From Gammaproteobacteria bacterium (lineage in GTDB: Bacteria > Pseudomonadota > Gammaproteobacteria > Pseudomonadales > Alcanivoracaceae): 64,000 nucleotides of DNA. The notes under the pieces were generated by a model, which was given only the letters and a program-made list of their open reading frames with translations, ran no database searches and was not told the DNA's origin. The translations under genes and the position numbers were made by a program. Below, piece after piece: positions 27,675-36,688 of the stretch. The number at the start of each line of letters is the position of its first letter. Position 1 is the first letter of the stretch. The stretch spans positions 124,001-188,000 of the forward strand of contig JAGPVL010000017.1 in assembly GCA_018067045.1 (NCBI GenBank), written 5' to 3'.

Positions 27675-28030
27675 GAATAAAAATTCTCCTTGCCGCAAGT
27701 TGCGATAAAGCGGCCGTTAGGTCAAGTGCGGAGCGCAAGCGTGTGCGGGGATGGGATCATAATAAAACGTATTTGGATGTTAGCGCTTGTAGGTTTTAAG
27801 GTACGGACGTTGTTAAACTGAGTCTCGTCGATTTTGGCTCAGGCTGCCTTAAATCTATAAGTGAGGCCGTCAGTGGTGTTGGATCCAAGGTGAGCTTATC
27901 GCCGCTAAGATTCTGGCTTGAGAGTGAGAGGCAAGGGCGCGGCGTATTTCTCGTGCCTTTTTTGGCGTTGTAGGTCTGGCGATGTAAGTCCGGCGTTGTA
28001 AGTGGTTTGGTTAAACTGAGGTGTAGAGTA
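27675..28030. other. Divergent intergenic region with short tandem repeats
   Basis: This 356-base gap separates the hydrolase from the M61 peptidase. It contains three 14-bp tandem repeats of GGCGTTGTAAGTC type (27964-28005) just before the peptidase start and two copies of GTTAAACTGAG (27812-27822 and 28010-28020). No strong promoter match was found. Confidence 0.5.
27964..28005. repeat. Three tandem 14-bp direct repeats
   Basis: Units at 27964-27977, 27978-27991 and 27992-28005 follow the pattern GGCG(T/A)TGTA(A/G)GT plus two variable bases, ending 25 bases before the proposed GTG start of the M61 gene. Confidence 0.75.
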
Positions 28031-29884
28031 GTGATTCGTTATCAGATTCAGGCAATTTCCCCAGAGGCGCATATCTTTCGTACCGTAATGCATGTGCCAG
28101 ACGCGATGCCGGAAGGACAGGTGTTACGGATGCCCGCGTGGATACCGGGTAGCTATATGATTCGGGATTTTGCTCGCCATGTTGTGCGCTTCGAGGCACA
28201 TGCAAATGATCAGCCCCTCGCTTGGCGTAAACTGGATAAAGATAGCTGGTGGGTTGAACCGACCTCAGCACCACTGACCATAACTATAGAGGTGTATGCG
28301 TGGGACTTATCTGTTCGCGGCGCACACCTTGACACCACCCATGCCTATTTTAATGGCGCGTGTGTTTTTCTTCAGCCGTTAGGGCATGAAGATCAGCCGA
28401 TTGAAGTGCAGATCGACATGCCGGCGGGTGCTCAGTATTCCGGTTGGCGCTTGGCGACGGGATTGCCACGAAGTCCTCCGAAAAATTCAGGCGGCGAGTG
28501 GGAGGCAGGGCTGTTTTATGCCGAGAACTATGATGCGTTGATCGATCACCCTGTCGAGATGGCGGCCTTTACCTCTGCAGAGTTCAGTGCATGCGAGGTG
28601 CCGCATCGTATGGTGTTTAGCGGCCGCCATCATGCAGACCTCGATCGTTTATGCCGAGATTTAAAGCCAATATGTGAGCATCACATCAAGATGTTTGGCG
28701 AACCTGCACCGATGTCAGATTATTTATTTATGACCATGGTGACCGGTGATGCTTACGGCGGCCTTGAGCATCGCAACTCAACCAGTTTGATGTGCTCGCG
28801 CCGTGACTTGCCGAAGCGCACTGACGAACCTAGGGTTATTAGCGACGGCTATCGAACGTTTTTGGGGCTATGCAGTCACGAATATTTTCATACGTGGAAT
28901 ATTAAGCGTATTAAGCCGGAAGTGTTTACGCCGTTTGATTTAAGTCAAGAAAGCTATACAGAGCAGCTTTGGGCCTTCGAAGGTATTACCAGCTATTACG
29001 ATGATTTGGCGCTGGTGCGCACCGGATTGATTACGCCGCAAAGCTATCTCGAACTGGTCGGGCAAACGATTACCCGCGTAGCCCGATCAACCGGCACCGA
29101 CAAGCAAACGGTGACGGAATCGAGTTTCGATGCTTGGACGCGCTTCTATAAGCAGGATGAAAATTCGCCGAACGCCATCGTTAGCTACTACGCGAAAGGG
29201 GCTTTGGTCGCGCTTGCGCTTGATATGCTCATTCGCGATTTAACCGACGAGATGAAATCGTTAGACGACGTCATGCGCTTGCTTTGGCTGCAGTATGGAA
29301 AGACCGGCGTGGGTGTGCCAGAACGTGGCATTCAGGCGGCGGTGGAGCAGATTGTTGGCGCGGTTGTTGGTACGGATACCGAGACGGGTGCAAAAAGCGA
29401 AGCGGCAATGACGATCCTTCGCGCGTTTTTTGATCTAGCTTTATATAGCACCGAGCCGCTTCCTATAGAAGACTTACTGCGTCAGCGCGGCGTGCAAATT
29501 CATTGGCGTGCGCCTTCCGGTTCTGCAGATATGGGCGGCAAGGCGACCAAGCCCGCTAATATTGACTTGGGCATTAAGATTGTTGATCACCCGTTAGGTG
29601 CGCGTATTGCCATGGCATTTGAACAAGGTTGCGCGGCGACAGCGGGACTGTCGGCCGGAGATGTGTTGATTGCGATTGACGGGTTGAAGGTCGAGGCCCG
29701 CAAGCTCGATGACATGTTGTCCGTCTATCAGCCGGGAGAAATTATTGAGGTTCACGCTTTCCGCAGTGATGTCCTGATGCGTTTTAAAGTCACGCTTTCT
29801 CCCTCTGAGAAAGTTATCGCGTGGTTGTCGGTAGATGAAAGCGGTCTGACCGAAACAGGGCGTCGCTGGTTACATGTCGAATGA
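28031..29884 (+). CDS. M61 family metallopeptidase with PDZ domain
   Basis: 617 residues. An N-terminal beta domain (RMPAWIPGSYMIRDFARHV) is followed by a gluzincin core with HEYFH at 283-287 and the downstream glutamate in EGITSYYDD, and a C-terminal PDZ domain around 510-600. This is the glycyl-aminopeptidase family M61, cytosolic, since no signal peptide is present. GTG 28031 is chosen because GAGG lies nine bases upstream. It overlaps hrpA by 11 bases. Confidence 0.9.
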   Translation: MIRYQIQAISPEAHIFRTVMHVPDAMPEGQVLRMPAWIPGSYMIRDFARHVVRFEAHANDQPLAWRKLDKDSWWVEPTSAPLTITIEVYAWDLSVRGAHLDTTHAYFNGACVFLQPLGHEDQPIEVQIDMPAGAQYSGWRLATGLPRSPPKNSGGEWEAGLFYAENYDALIDHPVEMAAFTSAEFSACEVPHRMVFSGRHHADLDRLCRDLKPICEHHIKMFGEPAPMSDYLFMTMVTGDAYGGLEHRNSTSLMCSRRDLPKRTDEPRVISDGYRTFLGLCSHEYFHTWNIKRIKPEVFTPFDLSQESYTEQLWAFEGITSYYDDLALVRTGLITPQSYLELVGQTITRVARSTGTDKQTVTESSFDAWTRFYKQDENSPNAIVSYYAKGALVALALDMLIRDLTDEMKSLDDVMRLLWLQYGKTGVGVPERGIQAAVEQIVGAVVGTDTETGAKSEAAMTILRAFFDLALYSTEPLPIEDLLRQRGVQIHWRAPSGSADMGGKATKPANIDLGIKIVDHPLGARIAMAFEQGCAATAGLSAGDVLIAIDGLKVEARKLDDMLSVYQPGEIIEVHAFRSDVLMRFKVTLSPSEKVIAWLSVDESGLTETGRRWLHVE

Positions 29885-32800
29885 ATTTAATGCGCATGAT
29901 TTGCGCAGTCAGTTAAATGACTGCCTGATCAAAGACCGGCATCGCTTTCGGCAACAACTGAATCGTTTGTTGCCGAAGAATCTGGGTAAGGGCAATGCTG
30001 ATGAAGCGTTGGGCGCCGCGAAGGTCCCGGTGCGAGAAAAGCAGCAAGACCAAAGTAAGCTGCAGGCGCTGGCTATAAAGATTGAAGAATCGGCGGCGCA
30101 GGCTGAACGGCGTTGGGCATCGTTACCGTTATTGCAGTGGCCAGATTTGCCGGTTGTTGAACGACTGGACGATTTAAAGAAAGCGATTTCGGAGCATCAG
30201 GTTGTGGTGGTGGCGGGTGAAACCGGCTCTGGTAAAACCACACAGCTGCCGAAAATCTGCTTGTCCCTCGGGCGCGGCGTGCACGGCATGATTGGCCATA
30301 CGCAGCCACGCCGTTTGGCGGCGAGGGCGGTGGCCAATCGTATCGCCGAGGAGTGCCAGTCAGAGCTTGGCGATCTGGTCGGCTACCGTATTCGCTTTAA
30401 TGATCAGGTCAGCGATCGCACCCTTGTTAAACTGATGACGGACGGCATGCTGCTGGCTGAAATTCAACAGGACCCTTATTTAAACCAATACGACACCCTG
30501 ATTATTGATGAGGCGCATGAGCGCAGCCTGAATATCGATTTCTTACTGGGTTACTTAAAGCAACTTTTGCCGCGCCGCCCCGATCTGAAAATCTTAATCA
30601 CCTCAGCGACAATTGATCATCAGCGCTTTGCCGATCATTTTAATGACGCCCCTTTTGTAGAAGTTTCTGGCCGCACATTTCCTGTCACCGTTCATTATCG
30701 TCCCGCAGATGAAGAGCGTGATCTAAGTCGACAGTTGGAAGAAACGTTACTTGAAATTGAGGCGACAGAGCGGCGTGAGGGGCGGCCGTCTGCGTGTGAT
30801 GTCTTGGTTTTTCTTAGCGGCGAGCGTGATATACGCGATGCCCATCGCCATCTGAAAAAATGTGAGTTCCGAGATACGGAGTTTTTACCGCTGTATTCGC
30901 GTTTAACGCAGCAAGAGCAGCATCGCGTGTTTAGTAGCCATCGTGGGCGCCGAGTGGTGTTGTCGACGAACGTCGCAGAAACCTCGCTCACCGTGCCGGG
31001 GATTCGTTATGTGATTGATGCGGGCACGGCTCGGGTAAGTCGTTATAGCGTTCAATCAAAAGTACAACGACTACCAATCGAAGCCATTTCACAAGCCAGT
31101 GCAGAACAACGTAAGGGCCGTAGTGGCCGTCTTATGGCGGGCGATTGCTATCGCCTTTACAGTGAAGATGATTTTCTCTCACGCCCTGCATTTACCGATC
31201 CAGAGATCCAAAGAACGAATCTTGCTGCGGTGATTTTGCAGATGGCCGATCAGGGGCTTGGTGATCTTGATAACTTCCCCTTTATTGATGTGCCTGATGG
31301 ACGTTTTGTACGCGATGGATATCGCTTGCTTGAGGAGCTCGGGGCGTGGGGCAGTAAGCGTTTAACCCCGCTGGGTAAAAAACTTGCACGGTTACCCTTA
31401 GATCCGCGCTTAGGACGTATGTTACTTGCCGCGGCAGACTTGGGCGGCGTGGACGAGGTGTTGATCATTGTCTCGGCGTTGGCGGTACAAGATCCGCGTG
31501 ATCGGCCGCAAGAGGTCGCGCAGCAGGCTGACCAAGCCCATCAGCCGTTCGGTGATAAAGACTCCGATTTCCTCTTCTTTCTCAATCTTTGGCGCTGGTC
31601 TGAAACGCAAAGAGACGAGCTTAACCGCAGTCAGTATGAGCGGATGCTAAAGAAAACATTTCTGTCGCCGTTGCGTATGCGTGAGTGGCGTGATGTGCAT
31701 CGGCAGTTATTGTTAGTTTGTCGTGATTTGAAATTGAATGTAGCGCGTACCTCAACGCCTGCGACGTTTGAACAGATTCATCGAGCCTTGCTGACTGGCT
31801 TGCTCGGCAACGTGGTCAAGCGTACCGAAGACGGTGAGTGGCTCTCGGCGCGTAATCGTAAGCCATCGCTATGGCCTGGGTCGTCATTATCAAAGAGCAA
31901 GGCGAGTTGGCTAGTGGCGGCGGAGCAAGTTGAAACCTCACGCTTATTTGCCAGAGTGTTGGCAAAGATTGAGCCTGAGTGGATTGAGAAACAGGCCGGC
32001 GATTTAGTTAAACGCAGTTATCTAGAGCCGCATTGGTCGAAAAAACGTGGCGCAGTCATGGCTAAAGAGCAGGTTAGTTTGTTTGGCCTGATTCTCAGTA
32101 GCGGCAAACGCGTCCAATATGGACATCATGATCCCATGTTGGCCCGTGAGTTGTTGATTCGTGAAGGATTGGTGGAAGGTGAATTGTCGAGAGCGCCTGA
32201 GTTTGTGCGTGCTAATCGGCAGCTGATTGAAACATTGCAAGATGTTGAAAATAAACTTCGGCGCCGGGATCTACTTGCCGACGAAGAGAAGCAGTGCGGC
32301 TTTTATGATCGTCACTTGCCGGACGGATTATTAGCGCTGTCAGATTTGGAGAGCTGGCTGCGCCGCTCCGCCTCCGCCGAGCAAATAAGCGCGTTGTTGA
32401 TGGATGAGGCGTTTCTGATTGATGCCGATATCAGCGCTGACGAACGTGATTTTCCTGAGACATTGGATGTCGACGGCGCGATGTTTCAACTTGAGTATCA
32501 GTTTTCACCGACCGGCAGTGCCGATGGTATTACCCTGATCGCGCCCGTTCAGGCATTGGCTTTGCTCACTCCAGTAAGGCTTGAATGGCTGGTGCCAGGA
32601 TTGCTGCGGGAAAAAATTGAAGCCTTGATTCGCGGCTTACCGAAAGCGCGCCGTCGTCATTTTGTGCCGGTGCCGGACTTTGTGCGTGCTTTGATGGATA
32701 CCCTGTTAGCGGGAGCGTCTACTCCATCCAATAAACCATCCGATGAACCGTTGCTGGCTGCGATGACGCGAGAGCTGCAGCGTATGCGCGGTGTTCGTAT

Positions 32801-33836
32801 TGAGCAAGAGGAGTGGCCGTTAGCGTCGCTGCCGCCGCACCTTCGTTTTCATATTCGTGTGATGGACGGCGACAGCGTGCAAGCACAGGGGCAGGATCTG
32901 GTTGCGTTGCAAACACAGTTCGCCGATCAGGTCAGTCGCTCTGTTGACGCGGTGATTGCGCAGCCGGAAATCAGCGGCAAGGATTGGGTGTTTGACACCC
33001 TCGCGGCGATGAATGAGCAGCGCCATCAGGGCGTGGTGGTACGTGTGTGGCCAGCACTGCGTGACGATGGCGAGCACGTGTCGTTAAGTCATTTCAGTGA
33101 CCCAGATGAGGCCTTGTTTTGCCATGGCTGGGCATTGGCGCGCTTAGTGATGTTTCGATTGTCTTTGCAGCGCCGAGAGCTTGAACAGAAAATGAATCGC
33201 CTGCCAGCCTTTCAAAAGATATTCGCACGCGATAAGGCCTTACGTAACACTGTGCTACTGCGGCTCGTGTACGACCATTTCCTAGGTTCAAGCGGAGAAG
33301 ACGTTGCGCTGAGTTCCAAGCAGATACGTGACCAAACCGCCTTTACGGCAATGTTTGATGCCGGACGGCCAACTTTTCTACCGGCTGCGCAAAAACAACT
33401 GCAGCAATGGGAGTCCTTATTAACGGACTGGCGCGCTCTCACGCAGAAGCTGGATAAGAACTTCCCGTTGGCGTGGGCCCATGCCCATGCCGACATTAAG
33501 GACCAGCTGGCTGATTTGTTTGTTGATGACTGGCTGCGCCAAGTGCCGGGACAATGGCTCAGCGAATATCCGCGTTATCTGAAGGCGATTGAGCAGCGGC
33601 TAGATAAGATTGGCGGGCAAATTAGCCGCGATAGGGCGCAAACTCTGGCCCTGCAGCCGCTGTATTTGCAGCTTGAGCGACGTGCGGGGGGTAAGTCTGT
33701 CTGGCAATGGCCTGCGCCGCTGTTGCAGTATCGTTATCTTTTGGAGGAGTATCGGGTCAGTTTATTTGCCCAGCAGCTTGGGACACGCTATCCGGTCTCG
33801 GAGAAGCGTCTGCGCCAGCAGTGGGAATTGTGTTAA
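29874..33836 (+). CDS. hrpA: ATP-dependent RNA helicase HrpA
   Basis: 1320 residues, the normal size for HrpA. Walker A GETGSGKTT is at 115-123 and the DEAH box at 212-215, followed by SAT, the helicase C domain with STNVAETSLT and the QRKGRSGR arginine-finger motif, then HA2, OB and a long C-terminal DUF3418 region unique to HrpA. It acts on mRNA and on stalled ribosomes. ATG 29874 overlaps the M61 stop by 11 bases, so both are coupled. Confidence 0.95.
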   Translation: MSNEFNAHDLRSQLNDCLIKDRHRFRQQLNRLLPKNLGKGNADEALGAAKVPVREKQQDQSKLQALAIKIEESAAQAERRWASLPLLQWPDLPVVERLDDLKKAISEHQVVVVAGETGSGKTTQLPKICLSLGRGVHGMIGHTQPRRLAARAVANRIAEECQSELGDLVGYRIRFNDQVSDRTLVKLMTDGMLLAEIQQDPYLNQYDTLIIDEAHERSLNIDFLLGYLKQLLPRRPDLKILITSATIDHQRFADHFNDAPFVEVSGRTFPVTVHYRPADEERDLSRQLEETLLEIEATERREGRPSACDVLVFLSGERDIRDAHRHLKKCEFRDTEFLPLYSRLTQQEQHRVFSSHRGRRVVLSTNVAETSLTVPGIRYVIDAGTARVSRYSVQSKVQRLPIEAISQASAEQRKGRSGRLMAGDCYRLYSEDDFLSRPAFTDPEIQRTNLAAVILQMADQGLGDLDNFPFIDVPDGRFVRDGYRLLEELGAWGSKRLTPLGKKLARLPLDPRLGRMLLAAADLGGVDEVLIIVSALAVQDPRDRPQEVAQQADQAHQPFGDKDSDFLFFLNLWRWSETQRDELNRSQYERMLKKTFLSPLRMREWRDVHRQLLLVCRDLKLNVARTSTPATFEQIHRALLTGLLGNVVKRTEDGEWLSARNRKPSLWPGSSLSKSKASWLVAAEQVETSRLFARVLAKIEPEWIEKQAGDLVKRSYLEPHWSKKRGAVMAKEQVSLFGLILSSGKRVQYGHHDPMLARELLIREGLVEGELSRAPEFVRANRQLIETLQDVENKLRRRDLLADEEKQCGFYDRHLPDGLLALSDLESWLRRSASAEQISALLMDEAFLIDADISADERDFPETLDVDGAMFQLEYQFSPTGSADGITLIAPVQALALLTPVRLEWLVPGLLREKIEALIRGLPKARRRHFVPVPDFVRALMDTLLAGASTPSNKPSDEPLLAAMTRELQRMRGVRIEQEEWPLASLPPHLRFHIRVMDGDSVQAQGQDLVALQTQFADQVSRSVDAVIAQPEISGKDWVFDTLAAMNEQRHQGVVVRVWPALRDDGEHVSLSHFSDPDEALFCHGWALARLVMFRLSLQRRELEQKMNRLPAFQKIFARDKALRNTVLLRLVYDHFLGSSGEDVALSSKQIRDQTAFTAMFDAGRPTFLPAAQKQLQQWESLLTDWRALTQKLDKNFPLAWAHAHADIKDQLADLFVDDWLRQVPGQWLSEYPRYLKAIEQRLDKIGGQISRDRAQTLALQPLYLQLERRAGGKSVWQWPAPLLQYRYLLEEYRVSLFAQQLGTRYPVSEKRLRQQWELC

Positions 33837-33908
33837 GACGACAGGCAGCTCGGGACGCTTGTCTCATATTTACATAGATCCAAATTCAGAGAAGAAGTGG
33901 GTCTGGGC

Positions 33909-33955
33909 CTGCCTATAAAACAGGCAGATCCAGCGGCTTTGCCAGATGCCGCTGG
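33909..33955. repeat. Two consecutive hairpins in the hrpA/FabH-like gap
   Basis: CTGCCT/AGGCAG (33909-33927) is followed at once by CCAGCGGC/GCCGCTGG (33930-33955). Neither has a T-tract on the plus strand, so they are not typical terminators; they would lie in the leader of the next gene. Confidence 0.5.
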
Positions 33956-34034
33956 AAAAAGGATAATTCAGGCCAAATTTTGTTACTTTAAGCCATGCTT
34001 ACAAAAAGCGATGCTTAGCAAAGAGGACCATTTA

Positions 34035-35168
34035 GTGAGTCAGCATTCAGTTGTTATCAGTGGTACCGGGTTATGGACACCAAGTGAGTCGATTACCAAC
34101 GAAGAGTTGGTCGAATCTTTTAACGAATATGTGCATCGTTTTAATGCGCGTAACGCCGAAGCGATTGAGCGTGGCGAGATGGAAGCCTTGGGTGTTTCCA
34201 ATGCCGCCTTTATTGAAAAAGCCTCCGGTATTAAGCAGCGCTACGTATTGAACAAAGAAGGCGTGTTAGATCCTGATCGCATGTGTCCGATTATTCCGGA
34301 ACGTGGCGACGACGAAATGTCGATACAAGCAGAAGTGGCGATTAAGGCAGTTAACCAAGCGTTAAAAAATGCCGGCAAAACGGCCGCCGATGTCGATGCC
34401 ATTTTAGTCGCGTGCTCTAACCTACAGCGTGCTTATCCGGCGGTTGCCGTAGAAGTACAGCACTATTTGGGCATGGAACGCGGCTGGGGTTACGACATGA
34501 ACGTGGCGTGCTCGGCAGCGACATTCGGATTACAGGCGGGTATTGATGCTATTCGTAGCGGCAGCGCAAACTGCGTTGTGGTTGTGAATCCGGAAATCAC
34601 ATCGGCGCATTTGTGCTGGGAAGATCGTGATTGCCACTTTATTTTCGGCGATGTGGCGACGGCAGTTGTGCTAGAGCGAGAAGATAGCGCGGATTCCAGC
34701 AATCAGTGGCGCGTTCATAGCACGAAGCTGCAAACCAAGTTTTCAAGCAATATTCGCAATAACTTTGGCTTTTTGAATCGCTGCGATGAGAGCGGTGTCG
34801 GCGCACGGGATAAGTTATTCCGTCAAGAAGGCCGTAAGGTGTTTAAGGAGGTTTGCCCCATGGTGGCAGATCAAATTTTGACGCACCTTGACGAGTTGAA
34901 GTGGTCTGCTGACGATCTGAACCGCATGTGGCTGCATCAGGCAAATCTCAGTATGAATGAGCTGATCGCCAAGCGGGTATTGGGCCGGCCTGCTGACAGA
35001 GTCGAAGCCCCCGTTATTCTGGACGAATATGCTAATACTAGCTCGGCGGGTTCTATTATTGCCTTTCATAAGCACAACGCCGACCTTAATAAGGGTGATC
35101 GCGGTGTGATCTGTTCGTTTGGTGCGGGCTATTCCATTGGCAGTGTCATGGTGGAGCGTATTGTTTGA
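34035..35168 (+). CDS. Beta-ketoacyl-ACP synthase III, long FabH-like type
   Basis: About 377 residues, longer than classical FabH (about 320). The catalytic triad is visible: Cys159 in NVACSAATFG, His301 in LHQAN and Asn334 in YANTSSAGS. The extra N-terminal region (NEELVESFNEYVHRFNARN) matches the Pseudomonas PA3286-like group, which feeds medium-chain acyl-CoA from beta-oxidation into fatty-acid synthesis; that assignment is from memory of the family. GTG 34035 has AGAGGA upstream; an ATG at 34011 is possible. Confidence 0.86.
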   Translation: MSQHSVVISGTGLWTPSESITNEELVESFNEYVHRFNARNAEAIERGEMEALGVSNAAFIEKASGIKQRYVLNKEGVLDPDRMCPIIPERGDDEMSIQAEVAIKAVNQALKNAGKTAADVDAILVACSNLQRAYPAVAVEVQHYLGMERGWGYDMNVACSAATFGLQAGIDAIRSGSANCVVVVNPEITSAHLCWEDRDCHFIFGDVATAVVLEREDSADSSNQWRVHSTKLQTKFSSNIRNNFGFLNRCDESGVGARDKLFRQEGRKVFKEVCPMVADQILTHLDELKWSADDLNRMWLHQANLSMNELIAKRVLGRPADRVEAPVILDEYANTSSAGSIIAFHKHNADLNKGDRGVICSFGAGYSIGSVMVERIV

Positions 35169-35236
35169 TCGGTGATTGACTTCACGCCGCCCTCACTAGG
35201 GCATCCGGCAAGATAGCGTTACTGGAAATGCTAACG

Positions 35237-35269
35237 AAAGCCCTCGTTGTTTTGCAGCGAGGGCTTTTT
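35237..35269 (+). terminator. Rho-independent terminator after FabH-like gene
   Basis: AAAGCCCTCG and CGAGGGCTTT pair around an 11-base loop, followed by TTTTT. Confidence 0.88.
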
Positions 35270-35303
35270 AGTATTTTCGTAACGGTAGTCGGAAAATGTG
35301 CTC

Positions 35304-35330
35304 TGTAACATTTACCCGGCGAGTGCATCT
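35304..35330 (+). promoter_or_regulatory. Possible ECF-sigma promoter of the hvf operon
   Basis: TGTAAC (35304-35309) and CATCT (35326-35330) are 16 bases apart, the spacing and look of extracytoplasmic-function sigma promoters. Related copper-peptide operons elsewhere are under such sigma factors. The match is short, so this is a suggestion only. Confidence 0.3.
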
Positions 35331-35345
35331 AGATAGTGTCCTGTG

Positions 35346-35390
35346 AGGCAACTGAGTTTGCCTTTAGGTTTTAACCACCGGATGACCGGT
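35346..35390 (+). promoter_or_regulatory. Two inverted repeats in the hvfA leader
   Basis: AGGCAA-CTGAGT-TTGCCT (35346-35363) and ACCGG-ATGA-CCGGT (35377-35390) are both perfect. They sit 40-80 bases upstream of the hvfA start and could be operators or leader hairpins that protect the short, highly expressed precursor message. Confidence 0.45.
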
Positions 35391-35428
35391 ACAGGATAGT
35401 ATCTTTCATTGATCAGGAGATTCAGGAA

Positions 35429-35743
35429 ATGGCGAAGATCACAAAACTCAATCCGTTGGCTGCTGCTGTTGGTGTTGCTTTCATGGCATCTGCGTTCTCT
35501 GCTCCAGTAACTGCTGCTGAGAACCCCTTTGCAACATCTGACCTGGGCGCTGGTTATCAGGTTGCAGGTGATATGGAAGGTAAGTGCGGCGAAGGCAAGT
35601 GCGGCGCTGACAAAAAAGCCGAAGGCAAATGCGGCGAAGGTAAGTGCGGCGCCGACAAGAAATCTGAAGGCAAGTGTGGCGCAGACAAGAAAGGCGAAGG
35701 CAAGTGCGGCGAAGGTAAATGCGGCGCTGACAAGAAAGGTTAA
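35429..35743 (+). CDS. hvfA: HvfA/bufferin-type precursor peptide with EGKCG repeats
   Basis: 104 residues. The first 29 form a signal peptide (ending VTAA), then a short spacer, then a low-complexity part made only of EGKCG motifs and ADKK-type linkers. EGKCG occurs seven times as pair, pair, single, pair, and all seven cysteines of the protein are inside the motif. In Haemophilus HvfA such cysteines are converted to oxazolone-thioamide pairs that bind copper (known for the family). It is followed by the modifying enzyme genes, so this is the substrate. AGGA precedes the ATG. The product is expected in the periplasm or outside. Confidence 0.92.
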   Translation: MAKITKLNPLAAAVGVAFMASAFSAPVTAAENPFATSDLGAGYQVAGDMEGKCGEGKCGADKKAEGKCGEGKCGADKKSEGKCGADKKGEGKCGEGKCGADKKG

Positions 35744-35788
35744 TCTTCTTGTTCCTCGTATGTTTAGCGTTACGCAACGGAGTCTGAT

Positions 35789-36688
35789 GTGAAAACGTCA
35801 GTAGTAAACTCAGCAGCAAAAAAGTCCGCGTCGGCAGCATTTCCTGTTGAAGGCGTTGGATTGGGTTTGCGGCGGGCCTTGATGGGCCCGCTCTCCGCTG
35901 CGCCCTCTGTTCCCATCGATTTTCTAGAAGTTGCTCCCGAGAATTGGATTCCTATGGGTGGTTCTCTTGGTAAGCAGTTTCGCGCTTTTAGCGAACGCTT
36001 CCCAATGGTTACGCATGGTTTATCGCTTTCGTTAGGCGGCCCATCAGCGCTCGATATGACGTTGGTTAAATCGATTAAGCAGTTTCTTCAAGAGCATAAA
36101 GTGCGTTGCTATACCGAGCACCTCAGCTACTGCAGCGACCATGGCCAGCTTTACGACCTGATGCCTATTCCCTTTACTGAAGAAGCGGTGCATTACGTTG
36201 CAGCCCGTATTCGTACTGTTCAGGATGTGCTTGAGCAACGTATTGGTATTGAGCATGTGAGTTATTACGCCGCTCCACAGCAGGAAATGGCGGAGATTGA
36301 TTTTATTAATGCGGTATTAGAAGAGGCAGACTGCGGTTTGCTGCTCGATGTGAATAATGCCTACGTTAATGGCATTAATCACGGTTATGACCCCTATGAT
36401 TTTATCGCCGCATTGCCCGCCGAGCGTATTATGTACGTGCACGTGGCTGGGCATTACGATGAAGCAGAAGATCTCAAAGTGGATACCCATGGCAGTGATG
36501 TCATTGATCCGGTTTGGGGTTTATTAGAGTTTGCTTACGAAAAGTTTGGTGCGTTGCCAACGTTGTTGGAGCGCGACTTTAATATCCCGCCGTTACCGCA
36601 GTTGTTCGCGGAAACCGGGCAGATTGTCCAGCGCCAGGTCCATGCAGGGCGTGTGGCTGGGCAGCGTGCCGGACGCCAGTATGACTGA
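35789..36688 (+). CDS. hvfB: DUF692 multinuclear non-heme iron oxidative enzyme (HvfB/BufB)
   Basis: 299 residues of the DUF692 TIM barrel. Metal-ligand phrases are all present: [47 protein letters not shown] and LLERDF. These enzymes use two or three iron ions and oxygen to rebuild cysteines of partner peptides. The substrate is the EGKCG peptide encoded 45 bases upstream. The first 20 residues are an extra basic, alanine-rich tail. GTG 35789 with GGAG six bases before is the start. It overlaps hvfC by 8 bases (ATGACTGA). Confidence 0.92.
   Translation: MKTSVVNSAAKKSASAAFPVEGVGLGLRRALMGPLSAAPSVPIDFLEVAPENWIPMGGSLGKQFRAFSERFPMVTHGLSLSLGGPSALDMTLVKSIKQFLQEHKVRCYTEHLSYCSDHGQLYDLMPIPFTEEAVHYVAARIRTVQDVLEQRIGIEHVSYYAAPQQEMAEIDFINAVLEEADCGLLLDVNNAYVNGINHGYDPYDFIAALPAERIMYVHVAGHYDEAEDLKVDTHGSDVIDPVWGLLEFAYEKFGALPTLLERDFNIPPLPQLFAETGQIVQRQVHAGRVAGQRAGRQYD

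Noticed and set aside
35429-35743. hvfA as a metallothionein or simple Cys-rich storage protein
   Set aside because: The EGKCG motif, signal peptide and the adjacent DUF692/DUF2063/DoxX genes fit the modified copper-peptide class much better.
35481-35840. Minus-strand open frame of 119 codons opposite hvfA
   Set aside because: It is the mirror of the EGKCG repeats (giving Leu/Arg/Cys-rich text) and has no ribosome site; a real antisense gene is not supported.
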